From contig JAGONC010000002.1 in assembly GCA_017993235.1 (NCBI GenBank), forward strand, positions 108,683-172,682: a DNA stretch of 64,000 bases, given 5' to 3'. This DNA is from Lentimicrobiaceae bacterium (GTDB lineage Bacteria > Bacteroidota > Bacteroidia > Bacteroidales > JAGONC01). Shown in pieces: positions 1-9,700 of this stretch (position 1 is its first letter; every line of letters starts with the position of its first letter). The notes below the pieces were generated by a model. The model saw only the letters and a program-made list of their open reading frames with translations. It was not told the origin of the DNA and did no database searches. A program made the translations under genes and the position numbers.

Positions 1-824
1 AGTTCAGGGATCATCAGGAAAAAAGCCACAGGTTTATTGTTATAATAGGCAAACCAGAGGAGATCGGGATCCAGTATGGGTTTGAGCTTTTTAAACAGAG
101 CCCTGGCCTGGGCAGAGGATATGGCAGAAACACCAAAATGCTTACCCCAGCTCTTGTTGTACACCTGCCTGAAATCCTCAATGGTTACGGGAAGCTTTGA
201 TTTATCAATCGGTTTGAAGGTGTAGAGCGGATCCTGAAGGACTTTATCCGCCTTATTTTTGACCGCATCCGATATTCCCCCGCTAACCATGCGGTGAAAG
301 GTAAACTGTTTGAAATACAGCTGGAAACCGTAATTTTCAAAGAGCTCTTTATAATAGGGGAAATTGTAGGGCATGCAATAATTGGGTTCATAAAATCCCT
401 CCACCAGCAGGCCCCACCATTCATGCCGCTCACCGAAATTGACAGGGCCATCCATGGCTTCCATACCCCTTGCGGAGAGCCATGCTTTGCACTGATCAAA
501 TAAAGCAGATGCGGCCTCCTGATCGTTGATACAGTCAAAGAAACCCATTCCGCCCGTGGGTTGATCATTCTTTTCGGCATTCCTGTGATCAATGAACGCG
601 GCCACGCGTCCGACAGTGGTTCCTTTTTCATCCGCCAGGATCCAGCGGGTACATTCCCCTTTCCGGAATAATTTATTTTTCACCGGATCGAACACCCGCT
701 CAATGTCCCTGTCCAGCGGCCGGATATAACAGGGATCCGTTTTATAGATCCTGACGGGCAGAAGCAGGAATTCCCTTCTGGTTTTCCGGTCACCTACTTC
801 AATAATCGTGTATTTTTTACCCAT
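1..824 (-). CDS. GNAT-like acyltransferase family protein (C-terminus cut off by window edge)
   Basis: The reading frame is open from the ATG at 824 to the window edge, giving 274 codons with no stop. The N-terminus reads MGKKYTIIEVGDRKTRREFL, followed by a block with DGPVNFGERHEWWGLLVEGF (about residues 125-144) and MPYNFPYYKELFENYGFQ. These are features I associate with a conserved Bacteroidota family of large GNAT-fold proteins usually annotated only as N-acetyltransferase or hypothetical. The acceptor substrate is unknown. The next gene upstream on the same strand, mtnA, ends 37 bases before this start, so co-transcription is possible. The reading frame is certain; the function is a family-level inference. 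Confidence 0.7.
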   Translation of the reverse strand, partial: MGKKYTIIEVGDRKTRREFLLLPVRIYKTDPCYIRPLDRDIERVFDPVKNKLFRKGECTRWILADEKGTTVGRVAAFIDHRNAEKNDQPTGGMGFFDCINDQEAASALFDQCKAWLSARGMEAMDGPVNFGERHEWWGLLVEGFYEPNYCMPYNFPYYKELFENYGFQLYFKQFTFHRMVSGGISDAVKNKADKVLQDPLYTFKPIDKSKLPVTIEDFRQVYNKSWGKHFGVSAISSAQARALFKKLKPILDPDLLWFAYYNNKPVAFFLMIPE

Positions 825-861
825 TTGATTTCGATCATGTTAACAAAGACAGAAAATTCAT

Positions 862-1911
862 TTATAGGTTCATGATATTCATGATGGTTTCCCGTGAAGG
901 GGAGATGATCCCTTTCTCGGTAATGATTCCTTTGATCAGCCGTGCGGGGGTGATATCAAAAGCAGGATTCCAGGCTTCGGCACCCGGAGGACAAACCGAC
1001 ACCTCCTCCATCACGGGGATGTCTTTCCGGTATCCCTTAAAATAAAGGAGTTCCGACGGGCTTCGTTCCTCAACGACAATACCCGTACCGTCGTGACAGG
1101 AGGGATCCATTGTGGAAGTCGGTGCAGCAACGTAAAAAGGTACGCCGAATTCACATGCAGCTATAGCCAGTGCCAGCGTTCCGATCTTGTTGGCCACATC
1201 TCCATTGGCGGCAATACGATCGGCTCCTACAATGACCAAATCCACCTCTCCCCTTGACATCAGATAGGCTGCTGCATGGTCGGCGATGATGGCGAAGGGA
1301 ATGTCTTCCTGCTGTAGTTCCCAGGCGGTCAGCCGGGCTCCCTGGTTCCTGGGGCGTGTTTCATCCACCCACACAAAGAGCTTTTTACCCTGGCGATGAG
1401 CCAGGTAAACAGGGGCCAGCGCACTTCCGTAGTCGACCAGACCCAGCCAGCCTGCATTGCAATGGGTCTGTATGCGGTATCCTTCACGGATCAGTTCCTG
1501 GCCATATTCACCGATGCGTTTACCATCGCATGCATTTTTTTCCGCCAGCTCATGAGCCTTTAAAACAGCCTGTTCCGGTGAGATCATTCCTGCATCATAG
1601 ACCTGTCCGACAGCAAAGAAAAGGTCATGGGCCGTCGGGCGTGTGGATTCAATCGATTTCCTTGCATTGAGAATAAACTCCCCGTATCCTGCATAGGGTG
1701 CCTCCAGGCATGCCTGAGCCATGGCAAAACCCGCGGCAGCACCAATGGCACCGGCACCGCGGACCACCATGGTGGAAATAGCGTCACAAGTGGCCTGATA
1801 CGTCGGCGATGCATGGATTTCAAAACGAAAGGGAATGAGCAGCTGATTGATCATAAAGACCTTGGGGCCGTCCATCCAGATGGTCCGGTAATCTGTACCC
1901 TGTACCCTCAT
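862..1911 (-). CDS. mtnA: S-methyl-5-thioribose-1-phosphate isomerase
   Basis: Converts methylthioribose 1-phosphate to methylthioribulose 1-phosphate in the methionine salvage pathway (cytoplasm). The 349-residue product matches the usual family length of about 350. Visible signatures are RGAGAIGAA (51-59), the catalytic cysteine region THCNAG (Cys151), TRPRNQGARLTAWEL (185-199) and the acid-bearing motif GADRIAANGDVANKIG with Asp231. The ATG overlaps the stop of the upstream M20 peptidase gene by four bases (ATGA), so the two are probably translationally coupled. No other methionine-salvage gene lies in the window. Identification is firm. Confidence 0.95.
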   Translation of the reverse strand: MRVQGTDYRTIWMDGPKVFMINQLLIPFRFEIHASPTYQATCDAISTMVVRGAGAIGAAAGFAMAQACLEAPYAGYGEFILNARKSIESTRPTAHDLFFAVGQVYDAGMISPEQAVLKAHELAEKNACDGKRIGEYGQELIREGYRIQTHCNAGWLGLVDYGSALAPVYLAHRQGKKLFVWVDETRPRNQGARLTAWELQQEDIPFAIIADHAAAYLMSRGEVDLVIVGADRIAANGDVANKIGTLALAIAACEFGVPFYVAAPTSTMDPSCHDGTGIVVEERSPSELLYFKGYRKDIPVMEEVSVCPPGAEAWNPAFDITPARLIKGIITEKGIISPSRETIMNIMNL

Positions 1912-3104
1912 CTATGCTCCAGCTCGTTAATGGCTATCCAGGCCATAAGTCCCGCACCGGTTTCGAGGCATTTCTCATCCACGTCGAATGTGGAGGTATG
2001 CAGATTGGAAACGATACCCCTGGACTCATTCCGGATTCCAAGGCGGTAGAAGCATCCAGGAACCGCATGCGAATAATAGGCAAAGTCCTCGGATGTCATC
2101 CGCATCTCAAGATCCCGAACGTTCTCTTTCCCCAAGTAAGCAATGGAATGATGCTTTACCCTGGCCGTCAGCAGGTCATCATTGACCAGGAAAGGATAAC
2201 CCGGGGCAATGTTCACCTGGCAGGTGCCGCCCAGCGATGCTGTGACGGAGGTGACAATGTGCGTGAGGTGGCCGTGTATCTTTTCCCTCCATGCATTGTC
2301 AAACGTCCGGATGATCCCTTCCAGGCGCACTTCATCGGGGATGATGTTAACCCGCCCGTTGGCCAGGACTTTTCCGACCGATACCACGGTGGGTAATACA
2401 GGGGGTGCAAGCCGGCTGGTGATGTGCTGAAGAGCCAGGATCACGTGGGCGGAGATGACAATGGGATCAATGTTCAGATCCGGCGTGGCAGCATGTCCTC
2501 CCCTGCCCCGGATCGTCACATAGAATTCGTCCGACGATGCCATGTATTTACCCGGTTTCATGCCAACCGTCCCGGCATCCAGCGACGGATCGACATGCAG
2601 ACCGAAGATGCTGTCGACATGCGGATTTTCCAGAACCCCTTCCTCGATCATCCGTATGGCACCTCCCGGATAGGTCTCTTCGGAGGGCTGGAAAAGAAGC
2701 TTGACCGTACCCTTCAGCTGAGAAGCCAGGGATTGCAGGATCCTGGCGGCACCCAGCAAGGAAGCAAGATGGACATCATGCCCGCAGGCATGCATCACAC
2801 CGGGAACCTGGGAGCGATACGGCACATCGTTTTCTTCCTGTATGGGCAGGGCATCCATATCCGCCCGCAGGGCGATCACCTTTTCCCCCTTCCCTCCTCC
2901 ATGAATCAGTGCGACAAGTCCTGTCCCGGCTACGTTCCGGGTAAAGGGGATCCCATATCCGGTAAGTTTTTCTGCAATATAATCCGCCGTACCCTGTTCA
3001 TGACAGGAAAGCTCCGGATGGGTATGAAAATACCGCCGGATGGCTACGGTGTCCTGATAATGGGATGATGCAAGCGCCCTGATCCTGTCAGGCAGGTTTT
3101 CCAT
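1908..3104 (-). CDS. M20 family amidohydrolase (N-acyl amino acid / hippurate hydrolase type)
   Basis: A metal-dependent amidohydrolase that probably removes acyl groups from N-acyl amino acids or related amides in the cytoplasm. The 398-residue length fits the M20D group. The metal-binding motif HACGHDVHLAS (105-115, with Cys107, His109 and His112), RADMDALPIQE (80-90), PSEETYPGGA (140-149) and GLHVDP are all present. No signal peptide is seen. The gene is coupled to mtnA by a 4-base overlap, an unusual partner that may point to amidohydrolysis linked to sulfur or amino-acid salvage, but the exact substrate cannot be read from the sequence. A TACCTTTG box lies 27 bases upstream of the ATG. 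Confidence 0.88.
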   Translation of the reverse strand: MENLPDRIRALASSHYQDTVAIRRYFHTHPELSCHEQGTADYIAEKLTGYGIPFTRNVAGTGLVALIHGGGKGEKVIALRADMDALPIQEENDVPYRSQVPGVMHACGHDVHLASLLGAARILQSLASQLKGTVKLLFQPSEETYPGGAIRMIEEGVLENPHVDSIFGLHVDPSLDAGTVGMKPGKYMASSDEFYVTIRGRGGHAATPDLNIDPIVISAHVILALQHITSRLAPPVLPTVVSVGKVLANGRVNIIPDEVRLEGIIRTFDNAWREKIHGHLTHIVTSVTASLGGTCQVNIAPGYPFLVNDDLLTARVKHHSIAYLGKENVRDLEMRMTSEDFAYYSHAVPGCFYRLGIRNESRGIVSNLHTSTFDVDEKCLETGAGLMAWIAINELEHR

Positions 3105-3130
3105 CAGCTGATGATTTTTCCTCCAGTGAC

Positions 3131-3138
3131 CAAAGGTA
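3131..3138 (-). promoter_or_regulatory. Putative -7 box of the M20/mtnA operon
   Basis: On the minus strand this reads TACCTTTG, matching the Bacteroidota -7 consensus TAnnTTTG. It lies 27 bases upstream of the M20 start codon, with a GGAGG stretch in the short leader. I see no good TTTG element at the expected -33 distance, so this rests on one box only. Confidence 0.4.
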
Positions 3139-3206
3139 TAAAATTAATGGATTGTTTATACCTGATGAATGACGGTTTCAAAGAAATGGTAAACGTGAAA
3201 AATAGC

Positions 3207-5054
3207 CTATACCGCGAAAGACTGTAACGAATGAAGCTTTTTGTACACTCCGTTCCGTAGAAGAAGTTCCTGATGGGTTCCGCGTTCGACAATACTGCCT
3301 TTATCCATCACAATGATCTCATCAGCAAACTGGATGGTCGACAAACGATGGGCTATGACAATGGATGTGCGGTTTTTCATCAGACTGAGCAACGATTCCT
3401 GGACAAGGCGTTCGGACTCGGTATCCAGCGACGATGTAGCCTCATCCATCAGTAAAATCGGGGGATTTCCCAGAACAGCCCTGGCAATGCTCAGCCGTTG
3501 CTTCTGCCCGCCCGACAGTTTACCACCCAATTCGCCGATGAAAGTATCGTAACCGTTTTCCAGCTTTACAATGAATTCGTGGGCATTGGCAACCTGAGCT
3601 GCACGAACGACCTCCTCCTGTGTTGCGTCCTCCTTGCCCAGGGCAATGTTATTGAATACACTGTCGTTGAACAGGATGGGGTCCTGTGTCACTATACCCA
3701 TCAGTCCCCTGAGATCCGAAATGACCAGATCCCTGATCGGAAAGCCGTCAATGAAGATTTCTCCGGAGGTTACGTCATAGAACCGGGGCAACAGGTTGAT
3801 CAGGGTGGTTTTACCGGCTCCCGATGCTCCCACCACGGCAAAGGTTTTTCCTTTAGGGATGACCAGCTCAATGTTACGAAGAACCTGATGATCTTCCTCC
3901 GGTCTGCCTTCCGGTGCATAGGAGAAACACACCTTCCTGAATTCGATCTGATGATGGAATCCGGATATGGGTACTGCATCAGGCTTTTCCACGATCACTT
4001 CCTCGGCCCGGAGGAGTTGCTCAATCCGTTCCACGGAGGCGGCGCCTTTCTGAAGGTTATAAAACGCCGTAGTGAATGCTTTCGCGGGTGGAATAACCTG
4101 CGAAAAAATTCCCAGATAAACAATAAATGTGGCAGCATCCAGCACGTTATCCGGTTTTAGCACCATTTTCCCCCCGAACCAGAGAACCACCACCAGGACG
4201 ATGGCCCCGAGAAATTCGCTCAGGGGTGAGGCCAGATCCCGTTTACGGTATAACCGAACCATCAAACGGGTATAGGCCGCATTATTCTCCAGAAAGAAAC
4301 CATTCATCTTCCCGATAGCGTTGAAGGCTTTGATGATCCTTAATCCTGAAATGGATTCCTCAATGATGGACATCAACTCTCCCATCTTACGCTGACCCTT
4401 CATGGAAGTTCTCCGCAGGCTTTTTCCCAGCTTATTGATCCCAAATGCACTGAACGGCAGCAAAACCAGTACAAAACCCGTCAGGGAAGGACTGATGAAA
4501 AACAGGGTGACCAGGTAGGAAAAGATAGCGATCGGTTCACGGAAGATCATTTCAAGGGAACTCATGATCGACCACTCAACTTCCTGGACATCACCACTCA
4601 TGCGTGACATGATGTCGCCCTTGCGCTGCTCGGTGAAATAAGCCAGCGGCAGGATCAGGATCCGGTGATACATGTCATTCCGAAGATCCTTTACCACGCC
4701 ATTACGGACCGGGGCCAGGTAATACATGGCCAGGTAACGAAAAAGATTCCTGAAAAAATAAAGTACGATGATAAGGATGCAAATGTACAGGAGCACCCTG
4801 ACTTCACCGAAGCTGCTGATCCACTGTCCAATATAATAGTAGAAATTCTCCTTCCAGGTGCTAAAATCACCGAATGCAAATGGGGGTGCAACTGCGGGTG
4901 TTTCCGTTGTCTTGAACAGCATCTGCAAAACAGGGATGAACAATGCAAAGGAAAAAAGCGAAAAGAGTACGGATAAAATATTGAAAAGAATATTGAAAAG
5001 GGCCAAGCCCCAATAGGGTTTTACGTACCTGAAAATCTTGAGGAGCTTATTCAT
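3207..5054 (-). CDS. ABC exporter, MsbA-like (fused membrane and ATPase domains)
   Basis: A half-size ABC exporter of 615 residues, the type that flips lipids or exports hydrophobic compounds across the inner membrane as a homodimer. The N-terminal 345 residues carry about six membrane segments (first at 17-45). The ATPase domain shows Walker A GASGAGKT (409-416), Q-loop TQDP (around 457), the LSGGQ signature (513-517), Walker B ILLMDE (533-538) and the H-loop IAHRLS. The membrane domain motif near 139-155 (YFTEQRKGDIMSRMSGDV) is typical of MsbA-like proteins. It is transcribed divergently from rbfA with only 75 bases between the starts. MsbA is the likely role, but other lipid or peptide exporters look alike. 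Confidence 0.85.
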   Translation of the reverse strand: MNKLLKIFRYVKPYWGLALFNILFNILSVLFSLFSFALFIPVLQMLFKTTETPAVAPPFAFGDFSTWKENFYYYIGQWISSFGEVRVLLYICILIIVLYFFRNLFRYLAMYYLAPVRNGVVKDLRNDMYHRILILPLAYFTEQRKGDIMSRMSGDVQEVEWSIMSSLEMIFREPIAIFSYLVTLFFISPSLTGFVLVLLPFSAFGINKLGKSLRRTSMKGQRKMGELMSIIEESISGLRIIKAFNAIGKMNGFFLENNAAYTRLMVRLYRKRDLASPLSEFLGAIVLVVVLWFGGKMVLKPDNVLDAATFIVYLGIFSQVIPPAKAFTTAFYNLQKGAASVERIEQLLRAEEVIVEKPDAVPISGFHHQIEFRKVCFSYAPEGRPEEDHQVLRNIELVIPKGKTFAVVGASGAGKTTLINLLPRFYDVTSGEIFIDGFPIRDLVISDLRGLMGIVTQDPILFNDSVFNNIALGKEDATQEEVVRAAQVANAHEFIVKLENGYDTFIGELGGKLSGGQKQRLSIARAVLGNPPILLMDEATSSLDTESERLVQESLLSLMKNRTSIVIAHRLSTIQFADEIIVMDKGSIVERGTHQELLLRNGVYKKLHSLQSFAV

Positions 5055-5059
5055 TTATG

Positions 5060-5067
5060 CAAAGATA
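5060..5067 (-). promoter_or_regulatory. Putative -7 box of the ABC exporter gene, almost touching the start codon
   Basis: Minus strand TATCTTTG matches TAnnTTTG and ends five bases before the ATG at 5054. If transcription starts at the usual distance, the mRNA would be leaderless or nearly so. No clear -33 TTTG is present. Confidence 0.4.
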
Positions 5068-5117
5068 GGATGATCAACGCAATAATAAGGGATTTATTTC
5101 GATCACAGATTATTTCA

Positions 5118-5125
5118 TACATTTG
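5118..5125 (+). promoter_or_regulatory. Putative -7 box of rbfA, almost touching the start codon
   Basis: TACATTTG matches TAnnTTTG and ends four bases before the ATG at 5130, again implying a leaderless or near-leaderless transcript. TTTA at 5093-5096 or TTTC at 5097-5100 are weak candidates for the -33 element (spacers of 21 and 17 instead of about 19). Confidence 0.4.
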
Positions 5126-5129
5126 CTGT

Positions 5130-5468
5130 ATGGAAACCACACGGCAGCAAAAAATCTCCCGGCTTATCCAGAAAGTAAGTGCAGAGTTTTTCAGACTGGA
5201 GAGCCATAATTTGTTTGAAGGAGCCATGATCACGGTAACAAAGGTCTATGTGACAAAAGATTTGGCCATAGCCAGGATCTACCTGAGTCTTTTTTCCACC
5301 CGTGACAAGACTAACCTGCTCCTTTCCGTCAAACAGCACACACGGGAGATCCGCCGTCACGTGGGCAACGTCCTGAGAAACCAGTTGCGGATCATCCCCG
5401 AGCTTGAATTCCATGAAGATGATTCGCTGGATTACATCGACAACATCGACCGTTTACTTCATCCCTGA
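5130..5468 (+). CDS. rbfA: 30S ribosome-binding factor A
   Basis: A small KH-like protein (112 residues) that binds the immature 30S subunit and helps 16S rRNA processing, especially in the cold. The start is placed at the ATG of METTRQQKISRLIQ because this is where family members begin; an open frame 20 codons longer exists upstream but would run through the promoter box. The core TVTKVYVTKDLAIARIYLS and the later HTREIRRHVGNVLRNQLRI are typical. The FtsX-type permease gene follows 18 bases downstream, so the two are probably co-transcribed. Confidence 0.92.
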   Translation: METTRQQKISRLIQKVSAEFFRLESHNLFEGAMITVTKVYVTKDLAIARIYLSLFSTRDKTNLLLSVKQHTREIRRHVGNVLRNQLRIIPELEFHEDDSLDYIDNIDRLLHP

Positions 5469-5486
5469 GAAGTTTACCCGCAATCC

Positions 5487-6719
5487 TTGAACCTCCCTTA
5501 TTACATAGCAAAACGATACCTTTTTTCCCGGAAATCCCACCACATCATCAACATCATCTCAGGGATATCCGTGGCAGGGGTAGCCATCGGAACCATGGCG
5601 CTGATCATCATCCTTTCAGTCTTCAATGGCTTTGAAAGTCTTGTGATCACCCTGTTCAATTCATTTGATCCCGATCTGAAGATCGAAGTGGTTCAGGGTA
5701 AAACATTCACTCCCGAGGATCTGCCGACAGAGGAAATTAAAAAAATACCTGGCATTATCCGTTATACCGAAGTGGTGGAGGAAAATGCCCTGCTGAAATA
5801 CAAGAACAAACAATATATTGCCACCATCAAGGGAGTTTCATCCGATTTTGCTGATCAGCAGGTACTGGATCCGATGATCATTGAAGGGGAACTGGCCCTG
5901 AAAAAGGGGAAATACTCCCAGGCAGTGCTGGGAATGGGTGTTGCATATTACCTTGGTGTACAGTTGAATGATCCCTTTAATTCCATTTCGGTGTATGTGC
6001 CCAAACGGACAAAGAAAACCCTGACCAACCTTGAAGATGCTTTCAGCAGCGACCTGCTGGCGCCAGCAGGGATCTTTTCCATCCAGCAGGATTTTGATGC
6101 AAAGTATGTCATCGCTCCGATTGATTTCACCAGAAACCTGCTGGACTATGACAAGGAAGTCACTGCCATTGAAATCGGGTTATCTGCCGAAGCTGACCTT
6201 GACCGGGTGCAGGAAAAGATCAGAACGCTTTGTGGAGGGGCATTCACGGTCAAAAACCGGTACCAGCAGCAGGAAATGCTGTATAAGATCATGAAATCAG
6301 AAAAGCTGGCCATTTTCCTGATCCTTTCCTTTGTACTTTTCATCGCCACGTTCAATGTCGTCGGTTCACTCTCCATGCTGATCATCGACAAGAAAAAAGA
6401 TATTGCGATTTTACAAAGCATGGGGGCTGATCCACCGCTGATCAAACGAATCTTTATGGCTGAAGGTCTGCTGATCTCCCTGTCGGGAGCTATCCTGGGA
6501 CTGTTGCTGGGTGGATTTATCTGCTGGCTTCAGCAACAATTTGGCCTTGTCCCGCTGGAAGGGGGCAGCGAATCCTTTGTGATCAGCGCATATCCCATCG
6601 AAATGAAGGCGACGGATTTCCTGTATGTCTTTCTGACCGTTTTTGCCATCGGACTGCTGGCCGCCTGGTATCCGGTGCGGCAAATCTCCAGAAAATACCT
6701 TCAACAAAGGTTGGCCTAA
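5487..6719 (+). CDS. FtsX-family ABC permease, lipoprotein-releasing (LolC/LolE) type
   Basis: An inner-membrane permease of 410 residues, the likely membrane part of the system that extracts lipoproteins for transport to the outer membrane. The N-terminus MNLPYYIAKRYLFSRKSHHI is the standard start of this family, so translation most likely begins at the TTG at 5487; there is no ATG nearby. Four membrane segments are visible, near 20-45, 270-292, 325-347 and 378-400, with a large periplasmic domain between the first two, the MacB/LolE layout. No ATPase partner lies next to it. It follows rbfA by 18 bases. Confidence 0.85.
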   Translation: MNLPYYIAKRYLFSRKSHHIINIISGISVAGVAIGTMALIIILSVFNGFESLVITLFNSFDPDLKIEVVQGKTFTPEDLPTEEIKKIPGIIRYTEVVEENALLKYKNKQYIATIKGVSSDFADQQVLDPMIIEGELALKKGKYSQAVLGMGVAYYLGVQLNDPFNSISVYVPKRTKKTLTNLEDAFSSDLLAPAGIFSIQQDFDAKYVIAPIDFTRNLLDYDKEVTAIEIGLSAEADLDRVQEKIRTLCGGAFTVKNRYQQQEMLYKIMKSEKLAIFLILSFVLFIATFNVVGSLSMLIIDKKKDIAILQSMGADPPLIKRIFMAEGLLISLSGAILGLLLGGFICWLQQQFGLVPLEGGSESFVISAYPIEMKATDFLYVFLTVFAIGLLAAWYPVRQISRKYLQQRLA

Positions 6720-6731
6720 CGGATAATTACG

Positions 6732-6739
6732 TACTTTTG
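6732..6739 (+). promoter_or_regulatory. Putative promoter (-7 box) of the first C25 peptidase
   Basis: TACTTTTG matches TAnnTTTG, with a TTGG at 6711-6714 giving a 17-base spacer, close to the TTTG-N19 arrangement. The leader to the ATG at 6792 would be about 50 bases. Confidence 0.42.
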
Positions 6740-6791
6740 GCCTCTTTATCCAGAAACCTGAATTCAGGACGATCCATTAAAAACCTATATC

Positions 6792-9700
6792 ATGAGATTC
6801 ACAAGGCAATACAGATTATTGTTCCTCTTTACGATCATCCTCTACGGAACCGGCATAAACCAGCTCTTCGCTGAAGGAATCATCCTGCGGGAAAAGGGAG
6901 AGAATCAATTGGAGGTCGTTAAGAACACCAGTGACCAACTGGTCCTCCTGAATACCATCAATGAATTGAATGCCATCAAGGTGCAGACAGAGGCCGGCGT
7001 TTTTGTCCAGCTGGCCCTACCGGGTTATTCTTTCACAGAAAATGCCGGTGAGCCGCAATTACCGGTCAACCGGCGCCTGATCGGGGTGCCCTTTGGTTCT
7101 TCCCCCCACATTGAAATCATCAGTTATACCATCGGGGAATATTCACTACCCGAACTCGGGATTCATTTTCCTGTCATACCCGATCAGCCACCCTATCCCA
7201 AATCAGCTGACATACCTCCATTTCAGTACAATGAAGCTGCATACCAGCAGGATGATTTCAGTGGACAGGAGCTGGTCACGGTAGATATATTGGGTACGCT
7301 CAGAGGTATACAGCTGGGCAGGATCAATATCTGTCCTTTCGAATATAATCCTGTGCAACAGACGCTTCGTGTTTATCATGATCTCCGCATTGCGATCACA
7401 TTCCCGGGTGCTGACCTCATGAAAACAGCGCAGTCGAAATCCATGATGGACAATCCCTATTTCAGGGCGGTCAGTGCTTCGCTGATCAATGATAAATCCG
7501 ATGCAGGCAAGGATACGATCACGCAGATCCCTGTCAAGTATGTCATTGTCTCGCATCCGATGTTCCAGGAGCAACTGCAACCCTTCATTGAATGGAAGAT
7601 CCGGAAGGGATTCCATGTGATTGAGGCCTATACGGATGATCCGCAGGTTGGAACGACCACCTCGTCGATCAAGGCCTATCTCCAGGGATTATATGAAGCG
7701 GGCACCCCGGATGATCCTGCGCCATCGTTCATCCTGTTTGTTGGGGATGTGGGTCAGATACCGGCCTGGAACCTCAGCGGGGAGTCGGACCGCGAATATT
7801 GTGAATACACAGGTGACCTTTTGCCGGAGGTCTATTACGGGCGCTTCTCGGCAACCAATCCGGATCAGCTTCAGCCACAGATCGATAAGACCCTGCTGTA
7901 CGAGCAATTCACCATGCCCGATCCTTCCTACCTTGGCGAAGTGGTCATGATTGGCGGTATGGATGGCTCCTTCGGGCATAACTGGGCCAACGGGCAGATC
8001 AACTACGGTACGGAGAATTATTTCAACGAAGCGCATGGCATCTTTTCCAACACCTATCTGTATCCTGATTCCGGTCCAAGCGCCGATCAGATCATCCAGG
8101 ACATCAGCGATGGGGTTGCCTATGCTAACTATACTGCACATGGCAGTCCCGGCGGATGGGCCGATCCATCCTTTTCAACCTCTGATATAGCGACGCTGCA
8201 AAACGTGGATAAATACGGGCTACTGGTAGGGAATGCATGCTCCACCAGTGAATTTGCAATAAGCGAATGCTTTGCGGAAGCAATGCTCAGGGCCGTTGAT
8301 AAAGGAGCCATCGGGTATATCGGGGGTTCCAACAGCACATACTGGGACGAGGATTATTTCTGGGGTGTGGGTGTGGGTCCCATTTCCGAAGATCCCCCCA
8401 GTTACGAAGAAACATCCCTGGGAGCCTACGACCGGATGTTCCATGATCATGGTGAACCCACTGCAGACTGGTATACGACACAGGGTCAGATGATCTATGC
8501 CGGTAACCTGGCCGTAACGGAAGGATCACCCGGTATGGCAGAATATTACTGGGATATTTACAACCTGATGGGTGATCCGTCGCTATCTCCCTATCTGGGT
8601 GTTCCCTCAGCCATGACAGTCAACTATGATCCCCTCATGCCACTGGCTTCCCCTTCTTTCATCATCACTGCAGAACCCAATGCCTGTGTGGCCATCTCCA
8701 AAGACGGGATCCTTCATGGTGTTGCCTATGCCGATGAGGAAGGTGTTGCAGTGGTCACACTGATTCCCATAACGGTACCCGGGAATGCTGATGTTGTAGT
8801 GACCGCCCAAAACCGCCAGCCCTTTATCGGCAGCGTCATTGTCGCTTCGCCCGAGGGTCCCTATATCCTTATGAATGCTTACCAGGTCAGTGATATTGCA
8901 GGGAACAACAATCAGATGGCTGAATATGGAGAAGAGATCCGGCTGAACATTACCCTGAAGAATGTCGGCCACTCAGATGCCAGCAACCTGACAGCTACCC
9001 TGACCACAGCAGATCCGTTTGTCACCATTACAGAAGCCAGCTACGCATGGCCCGATATTCAATCTGATTCACTCTCCTATCAGGAAAATATCTTTCGGAT
9101 CCTGGTACATGATTCCATTCCTGACCTTCATAAAGTCAATTTCAACCTGGAACTTTCCGACGGGGCTGAAGCATGGTCATCGCCGATCCAGTTTTTGATC
9201 CATGCTCCGCATATTGTGATCGGAAATTATATCATTGACGACAGCGTTTATGGAAATGACAACGGAAACCTGGATGCCGGTGAAGTCGTTGACCTGTTTG
9301 TTGAGATCACGAACAGCGGCCATACAGCCTCCGGGATGGCAAGCGCTGAATTAAGCTGTGAGAATGAATTCATTTTCATTAATTCCATAATGGATCAGTT
9401 CGCTTCGCTTGCTTCCGGGGAAACCCAGCTGGCTCATTTCACAGTGACCGTGGATCCATCTGCCACCATCGGCAATGTGGTTATTTTCAATGTACTTGCC
9501 ACCAGTGATCCTTATTCATCAGCAAAATCCTATCAGCTGAAAATCGGCAAGATCAGTGAAGATTTCGAAACAGCGGATTTCAGTGCTTTTAACTGGGTGC
9601 TGGGAGGCGATGCAGAATGGCAGGTTCAGGAAGGCGGGTACTCCGGTAATTACTGTGCACGTTCCGGGGCAATCACACATCTGGAAGAGACGGTCCTGAT

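Noticed and set aside
3104-3292. Small gene between the M20 gene and the ABC exporter
   Set aside because: It overlaps the ABC exporter 3' end in another frame and has no recognisable feature.
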